Assembly: GCA_009809945.1 (NCBI GenBank)
Contig: WTPW01000030.1
Span: 758,043-822,042, forward strand
Length of the DNA stretch: 64,000 nt
Direction: 5' to 3'
Source: Gigaspora margarita
Lineage: Eukaryota > Glomeromycota > Glomeromycetes > Diversisporales > Gigasporaceae
The position numbers were made by a program, and so were the translations under genes. This document shows positions 33,430-45,440 of this stretch, in pieces; the stretch's first letter is position 1, and each line of letters opens with the position of its first letter. Below the pieces are notes generated by a model, which was not told the DNA's origin, did no database searches, and saw nothing but the letters and a program-made list of their open reading frames with translations.

Positions 33430-35987
33430 TTCGAAATTCTACCTGCACATTTTTCATTATAATGCGCATAAGTTCAGATTCAATTGACCGATTACTTGTT
33501 GGATATGTACCTAATAGACCATTCATTCATTCAAAAGAATAGCACCAATATGCATATAGTGGACCATTGTCTAGACAACATTGCTTAATATGAAGGGATA
33601 AATGGATATTTGACGATATTAGGTGTGGACCATAATGTTCCTCAATTAATTGTACCATTTTTACTAGTCAATTATATGCTTCGTCTAGATCACTTTGCTT
33701 GACTATTCAGTTTATTAATAAATTGCATGCACAGACGAAATTAAAAATAATTTCTCTATCTTCATGTTCTAGCAAATCTCACATACATGGAATAGCATAC
33801 ACTTGATAGAATACACTTCACTGATCAGTTGTAAATCAACTAAACCCTTCTGCTCCATGCATGACTTTTGATGGAATACGTCCTATATCTGATGGCACTT
33901 TAATATATGCCATATGTGTTTCAATTTTTGAAAGTTTGTCTTTGCTAAGTTTACTATGATCTAATATACATTGTTTCATTATCTACTTGCTGATACCTAA
34001 GAACAGGCAATGCATTGGATCAACTACTATAAATGTAACTGGATCAAAATATTTTAGCCAATATAGTTCTGACCATCTTATTCCTGTTTTTTGACATGAT
34101 TTTTACGATTTTGGTTATTTGTACAGGATAACTATTGCTTTGCCGTATCAAAATATTGTGAAATAACTACTGGATCAAACCATTCTTCAATATCTTCAAA
34201 ACCACCATAGTGATTTCTTCTGGATCCATGGTCATATGTTGCACGTTTTGGACAACAATAGCATTTTATAGCATGACTTGCATGACTGCAAATTTTCTTG
34301 TAGCAGGAACATCACTAGCCAATAATATTAATGCTACATATATCTTTCATCCATCTTTATATTCTTATATTGCTAGTAAGTCTACGACAGAGGAAAATTC
34401 AATCAACTCATCGACAATTGGAGCAAGATAATTATTGATTTGATGTTTACTAGGCTCATTTGGACCTGGAATGATACCTAATGTTAAAATATTGTTTGGT
34501 TTGAATTGTTCTTCACGTGGTAAATTACACAAAACTCNATATNTTACTNNNGTACTATNAATTGTATAATCGAATGGTTGAAACCAATCGATATTAATAG
34601 CTAGGCCGATATGGGTATCAAGAGTATTATCTGTAAAAAATGGACTTGGATTTTCAGGATCTATAGCAAAATTTTTCCAGACATTACCCTCATAGATGTC
34701 TGAAAAAATTCCATCTGGAACATTTCTGTTCCTTGAATATTGTAACATTGTCTCAAAACCTGCTCGCTGATACATCATATAAAGTTGTTGCTTTATACTT
34801 CCAATCAGATAAAGTTTTAATGGTCGTAATAAAGTACCTTCTTTTGTTTTTATTAACTCTGATAGTGGTTCATTGCATACCGATCTTTGTGATTGTAATC
34901 TATAATTGGGATATTCTACATGTATACAGCTTTTACATGCCAGTTGATCATCTTCTTCATAATTTTTAACCTCTAATGGATTATAGAGTTTATGACACTT
35001 TGAGCATACAACATATTTTCGATATTTGGTTGAGATACCTAAAAAAGATTTGACTGTGTGCATAGAAGTTGGAAACTTATCAGCTTCATTAATACTAAAA
35101 TGTTCAAGCAATGAGTGTATAAACTTGATTAATACTTCGGTACCAGTATTGGATATATTGAAACGTTGCTGATATTTCATAATCCATAAGATAATCCAAT
35201 AAATCGAATAATCATCAGAATTGAACGGTTGATCAAAATTCTCAGGATCGATTTCTAGTAGAGCAAAATTAATAGATTTATAACTTTCTTGTGAATCAGT
35301 TGACGATTCACTCCCAGTATCATTTGGATTATTTGAAGAATCATTTGGGGAAGTAGTATCATCTGGCTTTTCAGGCACTTTAGGTTCTTCAAATATTATA
35401 TTTTCATCATCATCTGATGGTTGATATACATCAAATGGAGTTAGTCCTTCTAAAGATGGGTTAATGCTTATTTTTTCTTCATCATCAGCATCAGATAATA
35501 TCTGTTTAAATTTTTCTTTAGCCATTCTTCTAGATAATGGTGATTGTTCATCAAAGTCATCTTTTAGAAACAAACTGATAGCATTGGTGCTTGATCCAGT
35601 GCTATCTTCTTCATCTGATTCACTGGTTGTACTATCATTACTATTATCTGAGCTACTGCTTTCAGAATCATCGTTTTCAGATCCATTGTTATCCGAACCT
35701 TCACTTTTCAAATCTTCACCTTCTGAATCATCGTCTTCAGAATCATTGCTATCTGAACCTTTATCTTCAGAATCTTCACTTTCTGAACTATCAGGTTTTT
35801 GAAATTCTGGAAGTGGTTCTTCCACATGTTTACGTTTTGATGAAGTTGATTGCGTAGTGACTCTAGTAGGTGTTCCCATATCAGGTAGGCCGATATGTTC
35901 TTGTCATGTTCTTGGATCAACTAATCTCCTATTACATTTTGGGCAATCACATATTACTTTTTTTGTTTTACGTCTGGATGATGACAT
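33430..35987 (-). pseudogene. 5' part of a Tnp2-type (CACTA) transposase
   Basis: The ATG at 35987 starts with MSSSRRKTKK and a CDCPKC knuckle, meets TGA at codon 28 (35906-35904), and the frame is then open for 504 codons to 34365. That part has a Ser/Asp/Glu-rich region (about 130 residues), a zinc-ribbon-like CSKC..CKSC, and the Tnp2 core NIDWFQPF with the first catalytic Asp, LCNLPREEQFKPNNILTLG, IPGPNEPS and INNYLAPIVDEL. Past the stop, in frame and then shifted by one base, come LILLASDVPATRK and HYGGFEDIEEW; further decayed blocks reach a DYGPLYA-like motif near 33560. Ambiguous bases lie at 34538-34559. Tnp2 cuts and pastes CACTA elements in the nucleus; this copy has at least three disabling changes plus the insertion at 31225-33417. 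Confidence 0.85.
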
Positions 35988-36990
35988 TATTATTTACTAT
36001 GATATCGGTTTAGTGTTTACAATTATATCAGATTAGTGTTTTACTATTATATCGGCTAATGTTTTATTACTTTGCTAAATTTTTTAATATTAAAATGTAT
36101 GATACAAACCTTGTCTTAAATACTTTTTTAAAATAAATATGTAAATACATAAAAACAATACAGTAAAATTCAATCGATGATCGAAATTCAAATTAAGTCA
36201 ATGATCAGAACTTAAATTAAGGTTATGCAGCAAATTTGATCGATTTGATCACTGAAAATCAATAATTTTTCCCGTAATATAAATATGATGTATAACAATA
36301 ATTTAGGCTGTTTCTTTTTTCCAAAACATGTTAATTCTTTTCTTTCTGAATCACTTCTTTTTTTTTCTTCTACGTGTTAATTCTTTTCTTTCCAGAATGC
36401 TTTTTTTTTTTCTTTTTCTAAATGAAGGCACATATAATTCAAATATATTACAAAAATGATATACCAAATATAGTAATATTATGAATACAGAAAGACTATC
36501 AAAGATACACACAGAATTCTTCGAAAATTTTTGACTTTACTGATCGTTGAATACCTTCTCAAGCAAAAACTTTGGAGAAAGATAAACACGAAAATTTTAA
36601 CAAAGTAATATGTGTTGTATATGGTTTGGAGCAGAATTCTTCTCTAATGAAACAAAGTTTTTTGGAAATTTAAAGATAAACATGTCAAAACCATAATGAA
36701 AAAACTATTTTCAACTATTCGAGTCGATATTCAACAATATACATATGCAGTCAAAGAAGTCAAAGAGAAACATGATAAAGACAATAACAAGGAAAGAAAT
36801 AAGAGTGATATTCTACAAAAAAATATACCAGTATGCTGAATATTTAATAAATATATTTTTTTGAACAAAAAGAATTTCTTCCATACATTTTTTAATACAT
36901 GTTTATTTTTTTTATTTAACTAAATATATTATAGTAATATACTAATATATATTATATCGTCCAGGCTAATATTGATTATCTTTTTTGCAT
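35988..36990. other. Upstream region of the Tnp2 gene, no gene seen
   Basis: AT-rich. Contains TATATCGG-type motifs (about 36005-36060) like those at the element's ends, a feature expected of subterminal transposase-binding repeats. Confidence 0.45.
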
Positions 36991-36994
36991 TCGA

Positions 36995-38060
36995 ATTATT
37001 GTACTTAAATCATATTATATACAGCACATTAACTTGAAACAATTGGCTACATGAATAGGAATCGTCAAAGATTTGGCATTGTTTTTTATTTATTTATCTA
37101 AGGTCAAGGAAATAATACCCTGATCGCATGCATATCGTTTAAGCGAATAAAGTAAATCGTTTTAATGTAATCAATTATTTAATTAATAAAATAAGTGATA
37201 CAATATTAATTTAAATTGTGTGTTATATTGGCTTTGGTTTATTTATTAGGTCAAGGAAACAATACCTCAATCACATATCGTTCACGCAAATAAAAGTAAA
37301 TCGTTTTAATGTAATCAATTATTTAGTTAATGATATTAAGCGATATGATATTAATAGAAATTGTGTATTATATCGGCTTTGGTTTATTTATTTATCTAAG
37401 GTCAAGGAAACAATACCCCGATCGCATATCGTTCAAGCAAATAAAAGTAAATCATTTTAATGTAATTAATTATTTAATTAATGATATTAAGCAATACGAT
37501 ATTAATTTAAATTGTGTATTGTATCAGCTATATAAATAGGAATCGTCAAAGATTTGGTATTGTTTTTTATTTATTTATCTAGGTCAAGGAAACAATACCC
37601 TGATGCATATCGTTCAAGCGAATAAAAGTAAATTGTTTTATTGTAATCAATTATTTAATTAATAAATTAAGTAATACGATATTAATATAAATTGTGTATT
37701 ATATTGGCTATATAAATAGGAATCATCAAAGATTTGGCATTGTTTTTTATTTATTTATCTAAGGTCAAGGAAACAATACCCTGATTACATGCATATCGTT
37801 CAAGCGAATAAAGGTAAATTGTTTTAATGTAATCGATTATTTAATTAATAAATTAAGTGATATGATATTAATATAAATTGTGTATTATATCAGCTACATG
37901 AATAGGAATCATCAAAGATTTGGCATTGTTTTTTATTTATTTATCTAAGGTCAAGGAAACAATATCCAATCACATGCATATTATTCAAGCGAATAAAGGT
38001 AAATTGTTTTAATGTAATCAATTATTTAATTAATAATATTAATACAAATTGTGTATTTAT
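36995..38060. repeat. Tandem array, 147-186-bp units, six copies
   Basis: GTCAAGGAAACAATACC starts at about 37103, 37250, 37401, 37583, 37764 and 37950. Each unit also has TTTAATGTAATCAATTATTT and an ATTGTGTATTATAT-GGCT block. Longer units carry an extra ~35 bp (AATAGGAATCGTCAAAGATT). Degenerate copies extend to about 38340. Confidence 0.85.
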
Positions 38061-38629
38061 TGATATTATAACAATATTAAATATAATTTTTATATTGTTC
38101 AATTTTCATTTGAGTATTAAGTCAATAACATATCATTTAAACGAAAGGTAAATTATTTTAATGTAATTATTTATTTAATCATTAATATTACTTCGATAGT
38201 AATATTTATAATCAATTTTTATCTGAGGCTGAAGATAATATATGTGACAATCAAGTCAATTGTATATCATTTATGTGAAAGGTATATGAAAGGTGTATTA
38301 TTTTAATGTAATCATTTATTTAATTAATGTTATAATAATGATATTAATATTCGCTCAAATGAAAAGTATTATTAGAAAATTTTAACTCAATATCAGGAAA
38401 AATAAGACAATGCAGAAGATAATTACCATATAGCCCATCGAAATTATAAAAAGGATGGTATTGTTCTCAAGAATTTTTCTTCATCATTTTCAATTCCAAA
38501 TTAAATTAACATTTTACATGTACACACACATATATACACACACATACATCAATTCTCTCTTATTTTCTTCTCTCTTATTTTCTTTCTCTTTCATTTTCTT
38601 TCTTTTTTGTTTCTCCGTCTCTTGATAAA

Positions 38630-40730
38630 ATGGGTAAAGAAAAGAAATTTCCCAAAGCTGAAAGCAGCAAGATGGCAAAAAGAGGTCAAAAAAACATAAG
38701 AAACAAAAATATAAGATTTACGATAGGCCGATATAGTAATTTATCATCATTAATTAATTATAAACTTCATATATTTTTAGTGGATGCGGAGTTGATATCG
38801 TAGCGATTGCAGCTGCAATTGCCGCCATCCAAGCCAAGGGAAAAAAGAAAAAGGAGAAATTACTGAGCCCAAGTATTACTAGTAGTGCAAGCACTACTAG
38901 TAGTGACGATGAAAGTGGAAGAGGGAGAAGGTCAAGTACAAGTAGCAGAAGTTTGATGAGTAGTAGCAGTGAGAGAAGTTCTAGTAGTTCATCTGGTGGC
39001 AGGCCACCGAGTCCATTAACTCAGGAACTATCATTCCATCTTCAGGTAAATATATTATAATCATTCTCTTTTTTTTTGTTTTTTTTTTATTTTTTTTTTT
39101 TGTTTTATAGGACGAAATNAAGGTGTTAATTGANGGANGCNCNTTAANGTNCCAAAANCNNGATCTGNCAAAGAAATNGGAATCNCAAAGAAANGATATT
39201 AGAAAATATTTAATATCAGCAATTACCAAAAAATTGCCTGGATACCGGCAACACTTAGGCGCGATTGAAAAATTCTTAAAACAACACTACAAGACACAGA
39301 GACGCACTGAGGCAATAAACTCTGATAGTGCAAAAATGGCTTACAATCGTGCCTGAATTGTGAGAAATACTAAGATGAAAGAGGTAAGAATGATATAAAG
39401 TTTGTTTTTGTATAAATTTTATTTAAACTATTATTTTTTATTATTGTTTTTTTTATAAAATAATTAGAAGAGGAAAAGGAGGCATGGAGGTTTACATTTT
39501 TGATCAAATCGGGGAATAAAAGAATAAGGCGTTATTCACAGGATGATTTGGAGTTTTTGATGATGAACAAAGGTAGTAATGCATACCATTCGGGTTACAA
39601 ATGAGGAGGAGGGAGGAAAGACGTTGGTTTGTATCGATAAATGGTGGTGTAGGCCCTATGTAAGTATATTATTCTCAAAGATGTATATATTGTAATATCG
39701 GCTAATTTAATCCCATAATTTGAGTTAATGTATTTCAATAATGATTTTCTTAATATGTCTAATATATATTATCTAGTTAAAATGGTTGTTCCATAAACAA
39801 ATAGATCCGTATGTCAAACAGCTTCAGCTAAAAAACAAAAGAATATTCGAATAGCACTATAGTGATCGTGTTGATACCGAATGTGTACCGCCACTGGATT
39901 GCCCAAGTTGGGCATTATCCGATGAGGCCTGTAGAAGATACGATATACTGAATCCTGGGTTTGATGCTAATTTTTCTAGTGGAGATGAGGACCCATGAAA
40001 AAGAAAGAAAAAAACAAAAAAACTAAAAAAAGAAAAAGAAGTCATACCCGGAAGGCCGAGAGTGAGGGACATTCTGGTGGTTTGAGAAAAAAAAGAAGTT
40101 AGACTAATACCAATGAGGATGAGAGTAAAAATGGTTCGAGAACAAAAAAAAGCAGAAAAAGTAGCAGTTGTACAAAACTAACAAAAACACCACGAAGCAG
40201 TGAATCGTCACTTCCAAGTCCCACAGCATAAACATCATCATCAGTTGCACTAAGAATGGCATTAAAAAAACAAACAGCAGAAGCAACAACAACATCAACA
40301 ACCGCAATAACATCAACAACAAAAGCAGCAACAGCATCAACATCAAAAGCATCAATATCAAAAGCAGCAATAGCATCAACATTAAAAGCAGCAACATCAA
40401 AAGCAGCAACAAAAGCAACAGGAGCAACAATAGTAGCAACAGGGCAAAAACTGAAGCTTCTACTTCAAAAGGTAGTAGAGACCAACCCCTAGAAATTACA
40501 CTCCAGAAGAGACTGGTGTTGAGGGGGATGAGGGTGATGAAGGTGGTGATGGTGGAATTGAAGTTGAAGAAGTTGAAGAAGAGGGTGTGTGGATGAAGAT
40601 ATGCGGGCAAGAATAGAAAGGGAGTGAGAAGGTAGAAAAAGAAAGAGGGAAAGGGTAAAAAAGGGTAAGGTGGTGGAAAAGGGTAATAATAAAGCACCAA
40701 AGAGGAGAAAAAAAAATAATTTAAATATTA
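38630..40730 (+). pseudogene. Second gene of the Tnp2 element: Ser/Lys-rich protein, broken
   Basis: ATG at 38630 (MGKEKKFPKAESSK). Coding-like pieces follow on the plus strand. At 38782-39045 there is GVDIVAIAAAIAA, then a long Ser-rich tract with RGRRSSTSS. A phase-0 intron GTAAAT..TTATAG leads to about 39111-39353 (IRKYLISAITKKLPGYRQHL..., with many N). The next pieces are 39475-39600 (EAWRFTFLIKSGNKRIRRYS) and 39850-40000 (SDRVDTECVPPLDCPSW), then Lys-rich and Ala/Thr-rich repeats. In-frame stops (for example TGA at 39353) and frame changes mean it is not intact. I do not recognise the family. Its place opposite the Tnp2 gene suggests the DNA-binding partner (TnpA-like) of a CACTA element; that role is inferred. 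Confidence 0.5.
40263..40460. repeat. ACA/GCA trinucleotide-rich low-complexity tract
   Basis: Imperfect GCAACAACAACATCAACA-type repeat, reading Ala/Thr/Ser/Lys on plus and poly-Leu on minus. The minus-strand 198-codon frame is a shadow of it. Confidence 0.8.
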
Positions 40731-40834
40731 TTATTATTTTATTTTATTTTATTTTAATAAATTTAATAAATGATAAGTTCAATAAATATACAATCAGAAA
40801 ATATAACATAAATATCGGCTAATAATAGGTTTAA

Positions 40835-41240
40835 GCATTAATATATCTTCTAAAAAATTATATTATCAGTAGGCCGATACAATACTCATATATAAACCAA
40901 CATATATTATCTTTTTAAAACAGTAATATATCATCTAAAAAAATTATATTATTGGTAGGCTGATACAATACTCATATAAAAACTAACTTATATTATCTTT
41001 TTAAAACAGTAATATATCATCTAAAAAATTTATATTATTGTACAATACTCATATATAAACCAACTTATATTATCTTTTTAAAACAGTAATATATCATCTA
41101 AAAAAATTATATTATCAGTAGGCCGATACAATACTCATAAAACTACCAACTTATTTTTATCAGATATATATCATCAAAAATTTTTATGTTATTGGTAGGC
41201 CAATACATTACTTAATATAAAGGTGACTTATATTATTAGT
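40835..41240. repeat. ~86-bp subterminal tandem repeat at the right end
   Basis: TAGGCCGATACAATACTCAT or close forms at about 40870, 40956, 41035 and 41119, with CAGTAATATATCATCTAAAA between. The GGCCGATA motif also occurs at 35889, 38725 and in the left array, fitting subterminal binding sites of a CACTA-like transposon. Confidence 0.75.
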
Positions 41241-41981
41241 AATATATCTTCTTAATTACAAGTACCAGATTATTATAAAATTAGTCAATATATTAAAAAT
41301 CATATTAAAATATATCATTTATATATGTATTATATCGATCAAATATCTCTTTAATAAAATTAATATATTGTCCTAAAATCATCTTAGAAAATCAAGTATG
41401 CAAACTCATAGTTTACTATATCGGTATTATATTATATAAAAGATAACAAAATTTTAATTAAATAGCCAATATTATATCTTCTCATAATCGCTAATTATCT
41501 TTAAACTATCAGCCAAAATTGCTTTTAATAACGATTTATATCAACCTACAAATATTAATGCGATATATTAATAATAAATTAATTTTCAGAAAAACATTTA
41601 ATATATCGGTATTGTATCGTGCAAATGGATGAAAATTTTTTATTAAATAGCTGACATAATATCGGCTTATGATATATCTAGTCATTAATTTATCTTTAAT
41701 ATATCTTAAAAATATCTGTCTATTATCTTGTATAAATCTTCTTATCGATATTTGGATATTGCTTATATGCACCTAGTCAATATGTAACATAACTCTCTAA
41801 AATCTTTAGTATATCGCCTTTTTTTATATCCTATCAATCGGCTTATATCCAATAACATGTCAGCCTGCAATCACCTAAGGCGATTATTATATGATATTTG
41901 GGTAATATTTTTGATTTTGACCTGTGTTATATGGGTTGTGATTATATAGAAGGCAATTATAGAGGAGGAAGACTATAATTA

Positions 41982-42178
41982 TATCTTTATACTCTAAGTA
42001 GACTTGTTCTATATATAAAAATATACCATATTGGTATATGTTTATTTTATAATTTTAAATTTTAAAAAAAAGATAATTAATTTTAGAATTTTTGATCAAA
42101 TATTCAAAATTAAGCATTTTTCTTTAAAATTATAAAGTAAAACTGTATAGAACAAGCTTACTTATAGCATAAAGATAG
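41982..42178. mobile_element. 197-bp foldback element next to the Tnp2-element end
   Basis: TATCTTTATACTCTAAGTAG at the left is matched inverted at the right (TATCTTTATGCTATAAGTAA), arms about 32 bp, TA at both borders. It abuts the right terminus of the 14.4-kb element. Confidence 0.6.
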
Positions 42179-42654
42179 TATTAATTAGTAACTATTTGAG
42201 AATTATAATATTTTTATAATTTTATTAATAAAACTATAAAAAATATTATTATTTTTCAAATTTCTACTAAGTAATCTCTTTTTTTTCAATCTCTAATTAA
42301 AGTTGTAAAAAGTGTTTTTTTTGATCAAAATAGCAGTTTTTTATTAAAATCAGCCTAGTGAATTGCATGATATAAGTACTTTAATCTTCACAGACGGCTA
42401 TTTGTTTTTTTCTTTATTTATATAAAGAAAAAATATATAGTTGCAAAACTAAAATACTTATATTTTACAATCTACTTAATTGATTTTAATATTTTAACCA
42501 CTATTTTAATTGTAAGATACTCCTTGATACTTTTCTTAAAAGATAAAAAAAAGTTATCTTAGTAAAGAAAAGGGTTTCTGTTAAAAACTTCAAATTCAAA
42601 AATTCAAAGACATAAAAAAAATATTTACTATTTTTTGTTACTAAATCTAAACAT

Positions 42655-42835
42655 GTTCATGAACCTTGAACTGAACTCGAACTGATGTACTTGACTTAAA
42701 GGTTTAATATTGAACCTGAACTGAACATGAACTTGACATAAAAGTTCAATATTGAATATGACTGAACTGAACCTAAACCTAAACATGACCAAAGTTTAGT
42801 TCAGGTTTATAAAAACTATCCCAGTTCTTGAATCT
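42655..42835. repeat. Degenerate GAACTGAAC repeat
   Basis: Irregular runs of GAACCTGAACTGAACATGAAC. A similar composition (GGTCCAGGTCTGG, CAAACTCAAACTC) recurs at about 46320-46410. Confidence 0.6.
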
Positions 42836-43440
42836 CTATTCCTAGTATCATTTCAATACCCAAAAAACATAAACCTACAAGAAAACATTGTTAATAAAAA
42901 TAAAACAAAGTAACTAAAAAACCAAAAAAAAAAACAATAAAAAAGAACTAATACTTATCTTTTAGTACTGGTTCTGGTTCTCAAATCTCATCAATCCAAT
43001 ATCCATCCTAATGAAACACAAATCTATATGAAGAAAAATATTAGTAAAATGGAAAAATAACTAATAGACAAAAAGAAAAACAAAAAAGATCTGGTACTTA
43101 CTTTTTGTACCAGTTCCAGTTCTTGAATTTCCATTTCTGGTGCCATTCCAATACCCCAACAAAACACAAATCTACAAGAATAAATCACTAGTAAAAACAA
43201 AAAAGAACAAGTGAAACAAAAGGAACAACAAAAAGAACATAAATACTTTTTGTACCAGTTCCAGTTCTTGAATCTCTATTTCTGGTACTATCTCAATACC
43301 TCACAAAACATAAATCTACAAGAAGAAAATTGTTAGTAAGAATGAAAAAATTATAATAAAACAATAAACCTGAAAAAAGAACTAGTACTTAATTTTTTGT
43401 ACTACTTCAATACCTAGCTAGTGACTTATATGCTTCCAAT
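42825..43440. repeat. ~145-bp tandem repeat with exon-like units on minus strand
   Basis: About four units starting near 42825, 42964, 43102 and 43244, each with CCAGTTCTTGAATCTCTATT or similar. On the minus strand the unit at 43171-43102 is preceded by TTCTTGTAG and followed by GTAAGT, exactly like an exon of 70 nt. Because 70 is not a multiple of three the copies would not splice in one frame, so a repeated coding exon is doubtful. Confidence 0.65.
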
Positions 43441-43680
43441 TTCAACTACCTGGTATTTTAAAAAAGCAAAACAAGAAAAAAGTATTAGTAAAAGTTTAAA
43501 AAAAAAGCAAAAAAAAATAAAATGTAATTATCTGATATCAATTTAGAAAAGTACATATTATTACTCAGGTTTTATAAAAATATTGCTATAGCGATATAAT
43601 GCCAGTTCCTATAAATTACATAATTATAGAATTCTAATCTGTATATAAACTAATACTATGTGTGATCAATTTATTTATTA

Positions 43681-44296
43681 TATCCCTTAAACTATAAAGC
43701 AAATCCAAACAAACTTGCCTAAAAAATTGCTATAAATATGATCTATATTTTTTAAAACTTAAAAATATTTAATTAAAATTTTATGATAATATTTGTAAAT
43801 AAGGATTATATTATAGTAGTATTTAATTTTATATTATAAAAAAAATGTTTAAGTTGCTTATAAACTAAAAGTAGACAAATTTTAAAAAATTTATTAGCCA
43901 AAAAAATTATTTACTTATTCTTGGTGAACTCTATAAATATTAACTCTAACTTCCTATTTTAATACAATATTGTAGTTTATAAAAAGAATTACAATTTTAT
44001 TTATTGCACTTTTGTGATTTACTTGTAAAAATTAGGACTTTTGTTAGAAGTGTAAATTTTTTTATAGACAGGAACATATAAAATTTAAAAAACCTAAAAC
44101 TTTAAACTTTTATTACTTTAAAGTTTATTAATAATTTTAAAAAATTTTCTTAATAAAGTTTATAAAATATGTTTTAAAGAAAATATTCTATAAATAATAT
44201 ATACCTATATTCTTAATAAAATTTTATTTTATTTAAAAAATTGTAAATATATTTAAAAAATCCAGGCAAATTTGCCTGAAAAACAGTTTAAGGGAT
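43681..44296. mobile_element. 616-bp TIR element, TATCCCTTAA family (copy 1)
   Basis: Ends TATCCCTTAAACT and, inverted, the same, with a palindromic AGGCAAATTTGCCT just inside the right end; TA may be the target duplication. The interior matches 61900-62549 over its length. No gene. Probably a Tc1/mariner-like non-autonomous element. Confidence 0.7.
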
Positions 44297-44356
44297 AATA
44301 TAATATTTATATTATCATGAAAAATAACAATTATATAAAACTACCATAACTATAAC

Positions 44357-44770
44357 AGGACCCCAAAATATACATAGATAGATCAGGTATAGTATTTTGA
44401 ACCATCAACCTAAAGTTCAACTGGGGCTGATCCGGATAGACTTACGGGTATTCCCAGCCAATTGCTGATGTTTGTTTACATTGGGTGAAATAGGATGTGT
44501 CAATCCTATTTTACTCGATATAAACAAACATCAGCAATTGGCTGAGAATACCCGTAACTGGTAAGTCTGCTCAGATCTGCCCCAGTTGAACTTTCAGTTG
44601 ACAGTTCAAAACACTAGCCAGGTATGAGTTTGCTTATTTTTGAGGTTTTTTATACAGATCTTTTCTATTTATAGTAATTTTTTGCTTATTTTTGAAGTTT
44701 TTCTGCAAATCTTTTCTTTTTTAGTAGTCCTATAATTAACCTGACCTATCGATGTATATTTTGGGGTCCT
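44357..44770. mobile_element. hAT-like MITE, AGGACCCC family, with nested insertion
   Basis: Ends AGGACCCCAAAATATACAT, inverted at the right. Exact 8-bp duplication ACTATAAC at 44349-44356 and 44771-44778. Without the insertion at 44391-44618 it is the same 180-bp element as 55755-55934. Confidence 0.9.
44391..44618. mobile_element. 228-bp foldback element nested in the hAT MITE
   Basis: Long inverted arms: AGTATTTTGAAC and AAAGTTCAACTGGGGC, then GACTTAC and CAATTGCTGATGTTTGTTTA recur inverted. Flanked by a 7-bp direct repeat CAGGTAT that is single in the uninterrupted copy at 55755. Confidence 0.85.
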
Positions 44771-44778
44771 ACTATAAC

Positions 44779-44999
44779 TGCTAACTTAATCACTTACTCT
44801 AACTTAACTGCTCATTCTAACCCTAACTAAATTCCAGATTAAACTAATCTATTATTAATTGTAAAGAGAGAACATTCATGAATTATGATATAATAATATA
44901 TAGTACAATACCACTTAACAAAATTATAATAATATAGATTTTGAAAAAAATAAAACACTACTAATAAACTATAACTACAAAGATAGCATTATATATAAT
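44779..44999. other. AT-rich spacer, no gene seen
   Basis: Contains one more CTAACCCTAAC (about 44817), a weak telomere-like piece. Confidence 0.4.
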
Positions 45000-45440
45000 T
45001 CAAAAAATAGTGATACTGGATCACTAATAAATGATGAATAATAATAGTAATACTAAATACAATTTTACTAACAAGTAGCAAAATGTAATCCAATGACATG
45101 GTTAAAAAAGGCTGGTTAATAAAATAAAATAATATAAAAAAGAAAAAAAGAAAATGTACTAGCATAATGAATTCCTAAATGTGACTCAACTAGTAAATAA
45201 TTATGATTTTATAAATAGCAATACCATTATAACTTCACTAGCAACAACAAAATGGCAATTCAATAACACAATTAAAAAAAAGGCTAGTTAGAGGAAAGTA
45301 AAAACAACATAAAAAAATAAGCTATGTAGATGCACCAAATGCAACTCAACTAGTGAAAGACTATGATTCTAAATAGTGATACAGGGTATAATTTCACTAG
45401 CAATAATAGAATAGTAATCCAATAACATGATTAAAAAAAA
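45000..45440. repeat. ~165-bp tandem repeat, about 2.6 copies
   Basis: TTCACTAGCAA-AACAAAATGG-AATTCAATAACAC-type blocks at about 45062, 45231 and 45391, each followed by an A-run and GGCT-GTTA. Confidence 0.7.

Larger units (their letters stand above)
27608..41980. mobile_element. Candidate 14.4-kb CACTA-like (Tnp2) transposon, degenerate
   Basis: The left end AATTATAGTCTTTCTCCTCT and the inverse of the right end AATTATAGTCTTCCTCCTCT differ at one position over 20 bases and continue TAT. Between them lie repeat arrays close to both ends sharing a GGCCGATAT/ATATCGGC motif, a Tnp2-family transposase on the minus strand and a Ser/Lys-rich second gene on the plus strand. This is the plan of two-gene CACTA/En-Spm elements (Tnp2 plus a second protein that binds subterminal repeats). 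The termini do not begin CACTA, and the target duplication is uncertain (AT next to TATAGTC on both sides is possible). Both genes are broken, so it is not expected to be autonomous. Several smaller elements and an assembly gap lie inside. Confidence 0.6.

Noticed and set aside
35464..35857. Two plus-strand frames rich in Ser/Leu
   Set aside because: Shadows of the Ser/Asp-rich region of the Tnp2 transposase on the minus strand.
36995..38060. CRISPR-like array
   Set aside because: Units of 147-186 bp are repeats throughout, without unique spacers; the host is a eukaryote. It is a tandem satellite.
40104..40700. 198-codon minus-strand frame, Leu-rich
   Set aside because: Shadow of the ACA/GCA trinucleotide tract on the other strand; poly-Leu has no membrane-protein pattern.
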